A DNA stretch of 64,000 bases from Aporhodopirellula sallentina SM41. Its GTDB lineage: Bacteria; Planctomycetota; Planctomycetia; Pirellulales; Pirellulaceae. The stretch lies in the NCBI RefSeq assembly GCF_000346505.1, contig NZ_ANOH01000274.1:19088-83087 (forward strand), written 5' to 3'. The stretch's first letter is position 1, and every line of letters begins with the position of its first letter. Made by a program: the position numbers and the translations under genes. Shown piece by piece: positions 18,390 through 27,299 of this stretch. The notes under the pieces were generated by a model. The model saw only the letters and a list, made by a program, of their open reading frames with translations. It was not told where the DNA came from and ran no database searches.

Positions 18390-19412
18390 TTAACCGTCCG
18401 TGCTGACCGGAAAATGCTCATCGACAACTGCTTGGAACTCCTCCGCCGTCGATACTTTGGCGACATGGGTTCGAAAATGGCGAGCCCCGCGTTTGCCCTG
18501 TGCGTAACAGCACGCGTATTTTCGCATGAGAACCGTTGCTTTTTCCTCGCCAAAGCGATCCACAACGAGTCGATAGTGATGCAACATCACGTCACGCTGC
18601 TGCTCGAGAGTCGGGTCGGGCGGCACCGGTTCGCCACGTAACGCGGCAGCCGCCTGTGCAAACAACCATGGACGCCCCAAACACGCCCGCGCGATCATGA
18701 CCGCGTCGACATTGTATTGCTCGAACGCCGCAACGACTTTCTCGGCACTGTCGAGATCACCGTTACCGATCAACGGGATATTCTTCAGGTGTGCCTTGAT
18801 CTCGCTGATCCGATCCCAATCCGCGTTGCCGCGGAACATATCCGCCGCCGTTCGGCCGTGCACGGTCAGGGCCGCCGCACCGGCTTCTTCGACGACTCTC
18901 GCAATCTCGTTGCAGTTAATATTGGTCGGATGGCAGCCGAGGCGGATCTTGGCCGTCACCGGCGTCGGGGCGCAGGCACGAACCAATTTCGAGATGATCG
19001 CACTCATTCGCTGCGGCTCACGCAGCAGGTAACTCCCGCTGTGAGCCTTTTCGGTTACCTGGCGGACAGGGCATCCGAAATTGATGTCGACGACACTCAC
19101 CCGATATTCTTCGACGAGCCGTCGACCTACCTTCGCCATGGTTTCGGGATCGTTGTCCCAAATTTGCACCGCCAACGGCCGGGGCTCATCGCCGACGCCC
19201 CAAAGGCGGTCGGGATGCTCGGCCTCGTTTTCATCCATCCACACGAACCCGCGGGCATTGACCATTTCGGTCGCCAGCAAGCCAGCACCTCCAAACTCGC
19301 GCACGATTTGGCGGAAGGCAGCGTTGGTGAAACCAGCCATCGGTGCCTGCAAAATCGGCGGGTCGATGGTCAGGTCACCAATCTTCAGTGGAGCAACAGC
19401 GGTACCAGGCAT
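18390..19412 (-). CDS. dusB: tRNA-dihydrouridine synthase (DusB family)
   Basis: A 340-residue FMN enzyme that reduces specific uridines in the tRNA D-loop. The N-terminus has PILQAPMAGFTNAAFR, typical of Dus TIM barrels; the catalytic Cys lies in NFGCPVRQV; FMN-binding segments include NGDLDSAEKV; the C-terminal helical domain contains RKYACCYAQGKRGA. Length and motifs fit DusB rather than DusA or DusC. It is 23 bases downstream of the cytochrome c peroxidase gene on the same strand, so they may be cotranscribed. Confidence 0.92.
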   Translation of the reverse strand: MPGTAVAPLKIGDLTIDPPILQAPMAGFTNAAFRQIVREFGGAGLLATEMVNARGFVWMDENEAEHPDRLWGVGDEPRPLAVQIWDNDPETMAKVGRRLVEEYRVSVVDINFGCPVRQVTEKAHSGSYLLREPQRMSAIISKLVRACAPTPVTAKIRLGCHPTNINCNEIARVVEEAGAAALTVHGRTAADMFRGNADWDRISEIKAHLKNIPLIGNGDLDSAEKVVAAFEQYNVDAVMIARACLGRPWLFAQAAAALRGEPVPPDPTLEQQRDVMLHHYRLVVDRFGEEKATVLMRKYACCYAQGKRGARHFRTHVAKVSTAEEFQAVVDEHFPVSTDG

Positions 19413-19435
19413 CAGTTCTCTAATGGGAATTTCGA

Positions 19436-20740
19436 CTATTGATCGGCAGGCAATCGGCCTGTTTCGATGACCGGGAAGTCACTCGTCAGACCTTCGACCA
19501 TGAAGGCCACGAGATCCGCCTTTTCCCCATCGGTCAGGTTGAGCACCTTCATTTTATCGCTCAACCAAGGGTTTGGATGTCCGCCCTTGTCATACCATTC
19601 GACGACCTCTTCGAGCGTCTTTTGACTGCCGTCATGCATGTATGGGGCCGAGTCGGCGACGTTCCGCATCGTGGGCGTCTTGAACGCGCCGCGATCCTTC
19701 TCCTCCTTCGTGATCTCGTAGCGTCCGAGATCTGGCTCGTCGCTGTCCATCCCGACACCGAGGTTGTGGAATTGCTCATCGGTGAAATTGGCACCCGCAT
19801 GACAAACCGTGCAGTTGGCCTTTCCGAACGTCAACTCCATCCCACGAATCGCCGACTCGCTCATCGGATTCTTTGCGGCTTCTTCCTTGAGTCGCTTGTA
19901 CTGCTCGGCGAGTTCGGGTTCTTCGTCGAGGTACTCAAGGTCATCCGCAAACGCTTTCTCAAATGTCGCCAACGGAGCGTAATAGTCGTACGGGGCAGGC
20001 CCGGTAACGACTGAGCGTTCGAACGTAGCGATCGCTCGGCCGACGTTTTCGATCGTCAGGCCATCGTCAAAGATGTGATCGAACTGGAGTTTGTATACGG
20101 GAATGGAACCGAGCGTTTGCACACAAACGTCATGGGTGTTCCCCATTTCGATCGGGTTCTCGATCGGCCCGACGGCTTGCTCTTCGAGCGTTCCCGCACG
20201 ACCGTCGTGGAACTGGTGCCGACTCAGAATTCGGTTGAACGAAACGGGTGAGTTTCGGTTGCCGGTTTGACCATCGACTCCGATCCCGAATTGGGTATTC
20301 GCTCCCCAACCCTCTTCCGGAACGTGACACGACGCACATGAAATCGAATTGTCCGAAGACAGCCGGGTGTCAAAGTAAAGTTGGCGTCCGAGTTCGATCT
20401 TCGCCCGGGTCATCGGGTTGTCTTCAGGAATGAAGACGTTGCCCGCCGCCGCATGGAGACCGTGAGGTAATTTCACGTCGAGAATTGCATGGTTTTTAGG
20501 TTCGGCGAGCCACTTCCTGGCTTGCTCGACCGTCAACGGACCCTCGCCGGGAATCCCCGCGGTAAGGGATGGATCACCGAGACTCACCGTCTCGGTCGCG
20601 GGACCTCCCTGAGTGCCGGAGGCATCTTTCGCGAACGAACCGGATTGGCAAGCGAGAATCAAGAAACAAATCAGTGCGGCCCGAGGATTCAGCAACACGG
20701 ACGCAACGACGCTATTGGAGAAACGACAATTCTTCATCAC
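19436..20740 (-). CDS. Di-haem cytochrome c peroxidase (CcpA/MauG family)
   Basis: A 434-residue exported protein with a hydrophobic N-terminal signal (about residues 12-37). It carries two haem c sites, CASCH and CTVCH, the hallmark of bacterial di-haem peroxidases that reduce hydrogen peroxide with electrons from periplasmic cytochrome c. Family motifs such as YFDTRLSSDNS and the C-terminal KTPTMRNVADSAPYMHDG are present. The protein has a longer N-terminus than classical CcpA. MauG-like oxidases share this architecture, so the physiological substrate is uncertain. Confidence 0.93.
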   Translation of the reverse strand: MMKNCRFSNSVVASVLLNPRAALICFLILACQSGSFAKDASGTQGGPATETVSLGDPSLTAGIPGEGPLTVEQARKWLAEPKNHAILDVKLPHGLHAAAGNVFIPEDNPMTRAKIELGRQLYFDTRLSSDNSISCASCHVPEEGWGANTQFGIGVDGQTGNRNSPVSFNRILSRHQFHDGRAGTLEEQAVGPIENPIEMGNTHDVCVQTLGSIPVYKLQFDHIFDDGLTIENVGRAIATFERSVVTGPAPYDYYAPLATFEKAFADDLEYLDEEPELAEQYKRLKEEAAKNPMSESAIRGMELTFGKANCTVCHAGANFTDEQFHNLGVGMDSDEPDLGRYEITKEEKDRGAFKTPTMRNVADSAPYMHDGSQKTLEEVVEWYDKGGHPNPWLSDKMKVLNLTDGEKADLVAFMVEGLTSDFPVIETGRLPADQ

Positions 20741-20869
20741 GGATTGGATCTGAGGGGGGTAGGAAATGGAGGCAGGGTCAAGCTCGAAAGCGTGACGGTA
20801 CTTCTCATTCTAGACCAACCACCTCGACCTGACACGTGCTCAAACCGCAGAAGCGTCGATCGTGTTCAC

Positions 20870-21883
20870 TCAACCAGGCAGCGTATCTTCGTCCGCGAAA
20901 TCCTCGGGCATCAGTCCGTCTTCGGTGAGCAAATGCGACAGATCCGTTTCATCATCATCGTCGAACCGTTGGACTTGCAACTCAGGGCCGTTCTGGCCTC
21001 GGAAACTCAATGCGTGGTCGCTGATCTTCTGCGGCCCCGGGCTGCACACGACAACCGTGATGTTGTCCTCGCCCCCGGCAGCGTTTGCCAAACCGACCAA
21101 CCGATGACAAATCCCACGGTGGTCACTGCAACCTTCCGATACCACCCCCGCGAGCGTCTCGGTCGACAGGTAACGACTCAGCCCGTCGCTGCACAGCAAC
21201 ACCATGTCTCCTTCGACCAAATCCGTCCGCCGGACCTCGGCGATCAACTCCTGATCACCACTGCCGCCGAGAACATTCCACAGCACGTTGCTCCACCGGC
21301 TTTGCTCTTCCTCTTCCGGTTTGAGACCACCGGACTCGACGAGTTGCCGGGCGAGAGTGTGATCGGTCGTTAGCTGTTCGCACTGCCCGTCTCGAATCAG
21401 ATAGCACCGACTGTCTCCGGCGTGAACGACATACATCCGAGGCCAAACGATGTAGGCCATCGTCAACGTCGTTCCCATCCCGCGTTGCGAATCATCGTCC
21501 GCCGCCTCGGACAGAATCCGGGCGTGAGCCTGGCGGAGCAAATCCTTCAGTGAATCAATGAACTCGTCTTCGTGGTCGTGCTCAAGATGCAAAAACCAGT
21601 GCATCCGATTAAGCAATTCCGTGATCAAATGATCCATCGCCACGCTGCTGGCGCGACGCCCGGCGGCATGTCCCCCCATCCCATCGGCGACGATTAGCAG
21701 TTGACCGCGGGCACTGCCAAAGAGAGGAACTTCCTTGTCGACCAACAGACTCGTCGAATGCACCAACATCGACTTGCGCAGTTCGGCAATGAGAAATTGA
21801 TCCTGATTCTCCGCGCGGCGTCGGCCGATGTCGGTCAGGCCACAGGCGTTCTTCGCACACGATTCGGGAGAGGTTGAACTCAT
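20870..21883 (-). CDS. PP2C-type protein serine/threonine phosphatase
   Basis: A 337-residue soluble PPM/PP2C phosphatase. The motifs run in order: RRRAENQDQF, ADGMGGHAAG, AGDSRCYLI, LCSDGLSRYL and GGEDNITVVVC; the metal-binding Asp residues lie in DGMGG, SDG and EDN. An Asp/Glu-rich tail of about 50 residues follows the domain. AGAGGAAAG lies just upstream of the start. It probably reverses phosphorylation by Ser/Thr kinases; three such kinases are encoded in this window, none adjacent. Confidence 0.93.
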   Translation of the reverse strand: MSSTSPESCAKNACGLTDIGRRRAENQDQFLIAELRKSMLVHSTSLLVDKEVPLFGSARGQLLIVADGMGGHAAGRRASSVAMDHLITELLNRMHWFLHLEHDHEDEFIDSLKDLLRQAHARILSEAADDDSQRGMGTTLTMAYIVWPRMYVVHAGDSRCYLIRDGQCEQLTTDHTLARQLVESGGLKPEEEEQSRWSNVLWNVLGGSGDQELIAEVRRTDLVEGDMVLLCSDGLSRYLSTETLAGVVSEGCSDHRGICHRLVGLANAAGGEDNITVVVCSPGPQKISDHALSFRGQNGPELQVQRFDDDDETDLSHLLTEDGLMPEDFADEDTLPG

Positions 21884-22271
21884 CGATCTTTCCTCTCTAC
21901 GGAGGGGGCATCAAAGTGGACTAAGTGTAACCCATCCGCAGTAGGCGTTGAGGTCAAATCAAACTGCTTTTTCGCCAAATCCGTTCCTGCCAAACCAACG
22001 CTCTCTTCCGTTTTCGTACGCGACATCACCGACTTCATTAGCAATACCGCCGTTTGCAAAAGTGAAACCATTCTCCGCAAATGTGGAGTCGTGCTCTGCA
22101 AATGCCGCTCCAACCACTCTCGCACTCGTATCACACGGCGAGACACATTGCGTTGAAAAAAGGGCCGGTTTCCAAAACGCCCGCCAGCCCGGTCATCTGC
22201 CCGACGAGCCTACCTATCCTGATCGACGATTGCCATGAAGACAGGGCATCGGCAAACGCGGGACCCGCGGT
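21884..22271. other. Intergenic region between PP2C and radical SAM genes
   Basis: This 388-base stretch lies between two minus-strand genes. I see no convincing ORF, RNA gene or strong hairpin in it. It should contain the promoter of the phosphatase gene. Confidence 0.5.
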
Positions 22272-23591
22272 TTAGCGACGACTCGGTTCGCCAATCTGCA
22301 CCAGTTCGGGTGCATCCACTTTGTCATCAGGATCCTGATACCGCTGCGCGTCAAAATGCCGAGCGTAGGTTCCGAAGTCGTTGAACGCGTACTTCTTCGC
22401 CCAGCGATAAACAAGACTTCGCTCTGGGATCTCATCACCGGGTTGATACTGACTTCGTCGAGGCGAAACATTTTTCAACTCTTCGATCACACCGCCGCGT
22501 GCGGTCGTATCACGCGCGCCGTGCTTTTCGGCAAGTTCGACGAGCAGATCAGGACGTTCCATGATTACGCAACCGCGAGTTTCTCCCGCGGTGAGTTCTC
22601 GGAAGTCTTTCAAAAAAGTCGACTCATTGAACGTGTCTTTCAATGGCCGGTCATCGTGAATCGATTCGGTCGCCAACTGAATGACCGGACAGGGCTCGAT
22701 ATCTCCCCATGGCCCGACGTGATGAGTGAAACCGGTGACCGCCGGACACAGTGCGTTGCCTGCGTCGTCGTGATAGGCGTCAATGACAACAATCGGTTTG
22801 GTGGCACGCGTGTCGACAACAAATTGACGAACCCGACGTTGTTCTTCACTCGACAGAGCCAACTGCGGATTCGGTTCCGGGCCGACCGGGCGGTAGATAT
22901 GGAACCAGCAATACATCACCCCCATCTCGATCAAACGGTCGACCCATTTATCCGTGACGAGGTCATCGATGTTGGACTTGCAAACGCTCGTGCAAACCCC
23001 GACCAACAATTTGTTGCGCAGTGCCGCTTCGATCCCAGCCATCGTTTGATTGTAAACGCCATCTCGACCGCGGCGCGTATCGCTGATGATCTCGCTACCC
23101 TCGACACTGATCAATGGAGTGACGTTGCCACAATCACGCAAACGCTTTGCGACGTCATCGGTGATGAAATGTCCGTTGGTGAAGACCTGGAAATAAACAT
23201 CCCGATGCCGCTCAAAAAGGGTCAACAAATCCTTATGCATGAACGGTTCACCACCGAGGATCCCAAAGAAGCTGTTGCCCATTTCTTTGGCTTGCTCGAT
23301 CGTGCGGGTCGCCGCGTCGAGCTCAATTTTATGCTGCTTGGCCGCAACATCGACCCAACAGCCCTGACAACGCAAGTTGCAACTGTTGATGACCGACATG
23401 TACAGAAACGGCGGAAAGAACTCCCCCTTCTTGAGCCGTCGCTTGTGACGGTGCACGCTCCGGAGTCCTTTGACACCGAGCATCCAAACTGCTTTCGCGA
23501 GCAACCGTTTGTCCGTTTCCAAGGCAAACCGGCGAGCCATTCGGAGATACATGAGTGCAGCGTTTTCCTTGGCGGCGAATATTGGCGTCAA
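22272..23591 (-). CDS. Radical SAM protein of unknown substrate
   Basis: A 439-residue protein with the radical SAM 4Fe-4S motif CNLRCQGC (CxxxCxxC) near residue 73 and the SAM-binding GGEPF segment. The C-terminal half has further Cys residues, including CPAVTGF and GDIEPCPV, arranged like the auxiliary-cluster region of SPASM/twitch proteins (a G-x-x-x-PC pattern), so a second cluster is possible. A basic N-terminal extension of about 65 residues precedes the barrel. HpnH-like hopanoid enzymes are shorter, so that identity is not supported. It is monocistronic in appearance; no peptide or cofactor genes flank it. Confidence 0.88.
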   Translation of the reverse strand: MTPIFAAKENAALMYLRMARRFALETDKRLLAKAVWMLGVKGLRSVHRHKRRLKKGEFFPPFLYMSVINSCNLRCQGCWVDVAAKQHKIELDAATRTIEQAKEMGNSFFGILGGEPFMHKDLLTLFERHRDVYFQVFTNGHFITDDVAKRLRDCGNVTPLISVEGSEIISDTRRGRDGVYNQTMAGIEAALRNKLLVGVCTSVCKSNIDDLVTDKWVDRLIEMGVMYCWFHIYRPVGPEPNPQLALSSEEQRRVRQFVVDTRATKPIVVIDAYHDDAGNALCPAVTGFTHHVGPWGDIEPCPVIQLATESIHDDRPLKDTFNESTFLKDFRELTAGETRGCVIMERPDLLVELAEKHGARDTTARGGVIEELKNVSPRRSQYQPGDEIPERSLVYRWAKKYAFNDFGTYARHFDAQRYQDPDDKVDAPELVQIGEPSRR

Positions 23592-23907
23592 ATTTCAAAA
23601 CGGGTGATGGCAGCGACGCAAATCTTCCGACATCGTAGCGGGTAGCCACTATCGTAACAGAGCAACATTCCCAGGCTGCGTAGTTTATGCTGCTGGTCAA
23701 ATCAGAATACTGCATCTACGAATGCATTGTGTGACATCTGCTGTGTGAGATCTGCGTTGGGTGACATCCGCCCGTCGCATTGAGACTGTTCTCCACCGCA
23801 AAGTCGCGGCAAGCCGTCGCGGTGACTACGATGCCACCCGCGGAGTCTATATAATCGCACGCGATTCTATCCCACCCCTTTTGCCCCTGCCAAACAGAGA
23901 CGCCAAC
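23592..23907. other. Divergent intergenic region with short tandem repeats
   Basis: This 316-base region separates the divergent radical SAM and Gfo/Idh/MocA genes and must hold both promoters. It contains three imperfect 14-base repeats at 23728-23771. An in-frame GTG extension of the downstream gene begins at 23761, but the Tat signal argues against it. Confidence 0.5.
23728..23771 (+). repeat. Three imperfect 14-base direct repeats
   Basis: The units are TGTGTGACATCTGC (23728-23741), TGTGTGAGATCTGC (23742-23755) and, two bases later, TGGGTGACATCCGC (23758-23771). They lie in a divergent promoter region, so they could be regulator binding sites; chance expansion is equally possible. Confidence 0.5.
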
Positions 23908-25302
23908 ATGTCGAAATCTCCTGAAACCCCGGTTTCGCAAACCACCCAGCCGCAAACGGTCGGCCGTCGGCGAATGCTGCAAATCGCCGGTGCCGCGATG
24001 GCGACGCCGTACTTTGCGTGGTCACCCCGGACCATGGCGGATGAGCCCACCAGCAAAAACGACCGGATCAACATCGGCGTGATCGGCGCGGGCGGGATGG
24101 CAACCGGAAATATCAAATCAGCCGAAAAGTGGCTCGATGTGGTGGCCGTTGCGGACGTCGATTCCAAGCGTGCCGACAGCTTCAACGGCAAATTCAGCGA
24201 CGGGAAAGCAAAAGTCTACAACGATTACCGGGCAATGCTCGATCGAGACGACATCGAGGTCCTGCACATCGCGACCCCGGATCACTGGCACACCAAACCG
24301 CTGATCGAAGCGATGCTCGCCGGAAAAGACGTGTACTGTGAAAAACCGCTCACGTTGACCGTCGACGAAGGAAAACTGATCCGCAAGGTGCAGAAGCAAA
24401 CCGGCCGAATTGTTCAGGTCGGCACGCAGCAACGCAGCACTTTGCACCTGTTTGCCAAAGCGATGGCAATCGTCAACGAAGGCCGACTCGGACGACTTCG
24501 CCGTGTTCAGGCGGCAATCGGTGGTGCCCCATCGAGCCCCTCGATCCCGGTTGCCGAAGTCCCCGCCAACCTCGATTGGGACCGTTGGCTCGGACCCGCC
24601 CCCAAGGTGGACTACCGTTACATCAAAGCCGGCCGACGCCCCAACACTAACTGCCACTACGAATTCCGTTGGTGGTACGAGTACTCGGGCGGAAAACTCA
24701 CCGACTGGGGTGCTCACCACGTCGACATATGCAACTGGGCACTCAAACTCAACGGCCAAACCGAAGGCCCGACGTCGCTCGGCGGAACGGCCACTCACCC
24801 GGTTGAGTTCAAGGACGGGGTCGCTCAGCAGAACGACCGGTACAACACCGCGACCGCGTTCAACTTCACCGTGAAGTATCCCGGCGGGACCGAAATGATC
24901 ATCCGACACGACACCGACAACGGCGTGCTGCTCGAAGGCGACAAAGGTCGGATCTTCGTCAACCGCGGCAAACTCGTTGGACAACCCGTCGACGACCTGA
25001 AAGAGAACCCGCTGCCCGAAGACGCCATTTCCAAGGTGTACAAAGGACTGCCGATGGACCTCAACGGCCGCTCGCAGCACTGGGCGAACTTCCTGCACTG
25101 CCATCGCGAAGGGCTCGAGCCGATCTCCGATGTCCATTCCCACATGCAGATGCTCAACCTCTGCCACCTCGCAGGAATCTGCGCCCGCACCGGTCGCAAC
25201 CTGACGTGGGACGACGCCTCGGAGCAAATCGTGGGCGACGAACAGGCCAACTCGATGCTCGCACGTCCTTATCGCGAAGGATATGAGATCGAGATGGGCT
25301 GA
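23908..25302 (+). CDS. Gfo/Idh/MocA family oxidoreductase with Tat signal
   Basis: The start at 23908 is chosen because it puts a twin-arginine signal at the N-terminus (GRRRMLQIAGAAMATPY), which predicts folded export with bound nicotinamide cofactor. An N-terminal Rossmann fold follows (IGVIGAGGMATGN), then the family EKP motif (DVYCEKPLTL) and a C-terminal substrate domain. The 464-residue length is usual for the large exported paralogue group in Planctomycetes. Such enzymes oxidise sugars, inositols or their derivatives; the substrate here is unknown. It stands alone, upstream of the ribosomal cluster. Confidence 0.9.
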   Translation: MSKSPETPVSQTTQPQTVGRRRMLQIAGAAMATPYFAWSPRTMADEPTSKNDRINIGVIGAGGMATGNIKSAEKWLDVVAVADVDSKRADSFNGKFSDGKAKVYNDYRAMLDRDDIEVLHIATPDHWHTKPLIEAMLAGKDVYCEKPLTLTVDEGKLIRKVQKQTGRIVQVGTQQRSTLHLFAKAMAIVNEGRLGRLRRVQAAIGGAPSSPSIPVAEVPANLDWDRWLGPAPKVDYRYIKAGRRPNTNCHYEFRWWYEYSGGKLTDWGAHHVDICNWALKLNGQTEGPTSLGGTATHPVEFKDGVAQQNDRYNTATAFNFTVKYPGGTEMIIRHDTDNGVLLEGDKGRIFVNRGKLVGQPVDDLKENPLPEDAISKVYKGLPMDLNGRSQHWANFLHCHREGLEPISDVHSHMQMLNLCHLAGICARTGRNLTWDDASEQIVGDEQANSMLARPYREGYEIEMG

Positions 25303-25383
25303 TTCGGCCCCCCTCGTCGCCTCACCGCGGCCGATTCGCGTGACGCCGGCCTAAATGACTGATTTGCCGGCAAAGATCAAGCG

Positions 25384-25423
25384 GGGCTTCCGAAAAAACC
25401 TGATTTCGGGTACTCGGAAGCCC
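25384..25423 (+). promoter_or_regulatory. Stem-loop upstream of rplM (possible leader or terminator)
   Basis: A perfect 10-base stem, GGGCTTCCGA (25384-25393) with TCGGAAGCCC (25414-25423), closes a 20-base loop. It is 75 bases before the rplM start and 81 bases after the oxidoreductase stop. No T-run follows, so an intrinsic terminator is less likely than an mRNA leader structure; rplM leaders that bind L13 are known in other bacteria. Confidence 0.5.
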
Positions 25424-25498
25424 TTGCCTTCGACGGGGTGTGTCGAGTACGCTCTGCGATTCAAATTTTTGATGCCTCCCCTGAGAAAAGTTCCCACC

Positions 25499-25954
25499 GT
25501 GGCTGTTCAGCGAACCTACATGGCGAAACCCGGCGAAGTTCAAAAGCAATGGCATATCGTCGATGCTAGCGACGAAGTGCTGGGCCGTTTGGCCAGCGAC
25601 ATCGCCGTCGTTTTGATGGGCAAACACCGCCCCGAATACACACCCCACGTCGATTGCGGTGACTTCGTCATCGTGACCAACGTCGAAAAAATTGCGATGA
25701 CCGGCAACAAAATGCAGGATCGTCACTACACCTGGTACACCGGGCACCCCGGATTGCGTTTGGAAAGCTACCAGGATCGTCAAAGCCGTAAACCGGAAGA
25801 TCTTCTGCGGCACGCTGTTCGTCGCATGCTTCCTAAGAACAAGCTGGCCCGCCATATGCTGGGCAAGCTGAAGATCTACGCCGGCCCAGATCACCCACAC
25901 ACGGCGCAGCAACCCGTCGAATTGGCACGCACGAGCAAGAAAGTCAGCGCATGA
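25499..25954 (+). CDS. rplM: Ribosomal protein L13
   Basis: A 151-residue 50S protein with the typical N-terminus (QWHIVDASDEVLGRLAS), the LMGKHRPEYTPH segment and the RMLPKNKLAR motif. The frame stays open upstream to 25355, but the L13-like part begins near a GTG at 25499, and the ATG at 25520 is the alternative. The gene overlaps rpsI by ATGA, the standard rplM-rpsI pair. Confidence 0.95.
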   Translation: MAVQRTYMAKPGEVQKQWHIVDASDEVLGRLASDIAVVLMGKHRPEYTPHVDCGDFVIVTNVEKIAMTGNKMQDRHYTWYTGHPGLRLESYQDRQSRKPEDLLRHAVRRMLPKNKLARHMLGKLKIYAGPDHPHTAQQPVELARTSKKVSA

Positions 25955-26364
25955 TCGCAGTAAAAAAAGACAAAATCACCGGCGATGCTCTCGGAACGGG
26001 CCGTCGGAAAAGCAGCGTTGCACGAGTCCGAGTTCGCTCGGGTAGCGGCAACATCACCGTCAATGGCAAGCCATTGAACGAGTACTTCGTAAACGACCAG
26101 GATCAACGTGCCATCGTCGAAACCCTTGAAGCAGCCGGATTGGCTGACAAGGTCGACATGACGGTTCGTGTTTCCGGCGGTGGAATGACCGGGCAAAGCG
26201 GTGCGGTTCGCATGGGCTTGGCTCGGGCATTGTGCTCGCACGACGAAGCCTTGCATGAACCCATGCGAGACGGCAGCTTCCTGACGCGGGACTCCCGCAT
26301 GAAGGAACGGAAGAAACCTGGTCTTCGTGGTGCCCGCCGTGGCGTCCAGTTCAGCAAACGATAA
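25951..26364 (+). CDS. rpsI: Ribosomal protein S9
   Basis: A 137-residue 30S protein. The signature [13 protein letters not shown]... of S9 is seen at the N-terminus, [14 protein letters not shown] in the middle, and the conserved tail [17 protein letters not shown], whose final Lys-Arg reaches the P-site tRNA in known ribosomes. Translationally coupled to rplM through the ATGA overlap. Confidence 0.97.
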   Translation: MIAVKKDKITGDALGTGRRKSSVARVRVRSGSGNITVNGKPLNEYFVNDQDQRAIVETLEAAGLADKVDMTVRVSGGGMTGQSGAVRMGLARALCSHDEALHEPMRDGSFLTRDSRMKERKKPGLRGARRGVQFSKR

Positions 26365-26377
26365 CCAGGCCCTACTC

Positions 26378-26599
26378 TTGAGTAAGAAAGAAGAAGCGTT
26401 CGAAGTCGAGGGGACCGTCACCCAGGCGCTCGCCAACACGCGATTTCGAGTCCAACTCGAAACCGGAAACGATGTGCTCGCGCACGTCGCCGGTCGCATG
26501 CGGAAGCACTTCATTCGGATCGTCCCCGGTGACAAGGTCCGAGTCGAACTGTCCCCGTACGACCTGACCAAAGGTCGAATCGTCTACCGAGAACGCTAG
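26378..26599 (+). CDS. infA: Translation initiation factor IF-1
   Basis: A 73-residue OB-fold factor ([51 protein letters not shown]), matching the usual length of about 72. The frame is open upstream to 26327, overlapping rpsI, but a TTG at 26378, just after the rpsI stop, gives the standard (M)[12 protein letters not shown]-terminus, so TTG is the likely start. Its place directly after rplM-rpsI differs from the common spc-operon site of infA. Confidence 0.93.
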   Translation: MSKKEEAFEVEGTVTQALANTRFRVQLETGNDVLAHVAGRMRKHFIRIVPGDKVRVELSPYDLTKGRIVYRER

Positions 26600-26657
26600 A
26601 CGCTCCGCGACGATCCACTCGTCGCCTTCAATCACTCTCACCATCAGGTAAAATCTC

Positions 26658-26756
26658 GTGGCAAAACCACACCACAAACTGAAAAAGGCGAACCACGGGC
26701 GTCGTCCCGCCAGCGCCAAAGCCCGCAAGGCCAAACGAAAGAAGATCAAGACCTGA
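26658..26756 (+). CDS. Very small, highly basic protein (32 residues) after infA
   Basis: A GTG-started ORF encodes 32 residues, of which 10 are Lys, 4 Arg and 3 His (start AKPHHKLKKANHGRRPAS). There are no acidic residues and no Cys, so it is not L36 (rpmJ), which often follows infA. Composition and position suggest an RNA- or ribosome-binding peptide. The next gene starts 6 bases after its stop, and it is 58 bases after infA, so it probably belongs to the rplM-rpsI-infA transcript. I do not recognise the family. Confidence 0.6.
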   Translation: MAKPHHKLKKANHGRRPASAKARKAKRKKIKT

Positions 26757-26762
26757 TCTGCC

Positions 26763-27299
26763 GTGAAAAGCGAATACATCATCCAGCCGAGTATTCTCGA
26801 CTTTGACAAACCGATTGCGGGCATCGAAGAAATTCGAAAGTTCAACCCGCAACGGCACGAGATGGAACAGTTGACCGCGATCCTTCATGAGGATCTCGAG
26901 ACACATTCCTGCGCCGCATACAAGCAAATCACCGAAGACGAATTCTGGGTCCGCGGACACATGCCCGGCATGCCTCTCATGCCAGGCGTCATGATGCTCG
27001 AAGCCGTCGCGCAGCTCTCGAGCTACTACACCCAGAAACACGATCTCCTCGGTGCCGCCATGGTTGGATTTGGCGGCGTCGATGAAGTTCGCTTCCGCGG
27101 GGTCGTCGTCCCCGGCGATCGCCTGATCCTGATGGTCCGGCTCGACAAAACACGACGCGGCCGCATGATCGTTGCGAGCTTCCAAGGTGTCGTTGGCGAA
27201 AACCTCGTCCTCGAAGGCTGCCTTCGCGGGATCCCAATCCCAATCGAAGCCGTGACCGGCCAACTGGCGGGCAAACCCGACCCGACCACTTCTTCTTAA
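26763..27299 (+). CDS. FabZ-like 3-hydroxyacyl-ACP dehydratase
   Basis: A 178-residue hot-dog fold protein with a GTG start. The FabZ/FabA-type active-site segment is clear: GHMPGMPLMPGVMMLEAVAQ, with the catalytic His and the Glu of the central helix. It would dehydrate 3-hydroxyacyl-ACP in fatty acid synthesis. The N-terminal part (about 45 residues) is longer than in standard FabZ. It starts 6 bases after the 32-residue basic ORF, so it appears to be cotranscribed with the ribosomal genes. It could also be a dehydratase with a specialised lipid substrate. Confidence 0.87.
   Translation: MKSEYIIQPSILDFDKPIAGIEEIRKFNPQRHEMEQLTAILHEDLETHSCAAYKQITEDEFWVRGHMPGMPLMPGVMMLEAVAQLSSYYTQKHDLLGAAMVGFGGVDEVRFRGVVVPGDRLILMVRLDKTRRGRMIVASFQGVVGENLVLEGCLRGIPIPIEAVTGQLAGKPDPTTSS

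Noticed and set aside
20489..21373. Plus-strand frame of 294 codons opposite the PP2C and peroxidase genes
   Set aside because: Antisense of two genes with well-conserved motifs.
22356..23645. Long + strand open frame of 429 codons opposite the radical SAM gene
   Set aside because: It is the antisense of a gene with clear CxxxCxxC and other family motifs; its own translation shows no family features.
24118..25227. Minus-strand open frame of 369 codons opposite the Gfo/Idh/MocA gene
   Set aside because: Antisense shadow of a high-GC gene with an obvious Rossmann motif and Tat signal.
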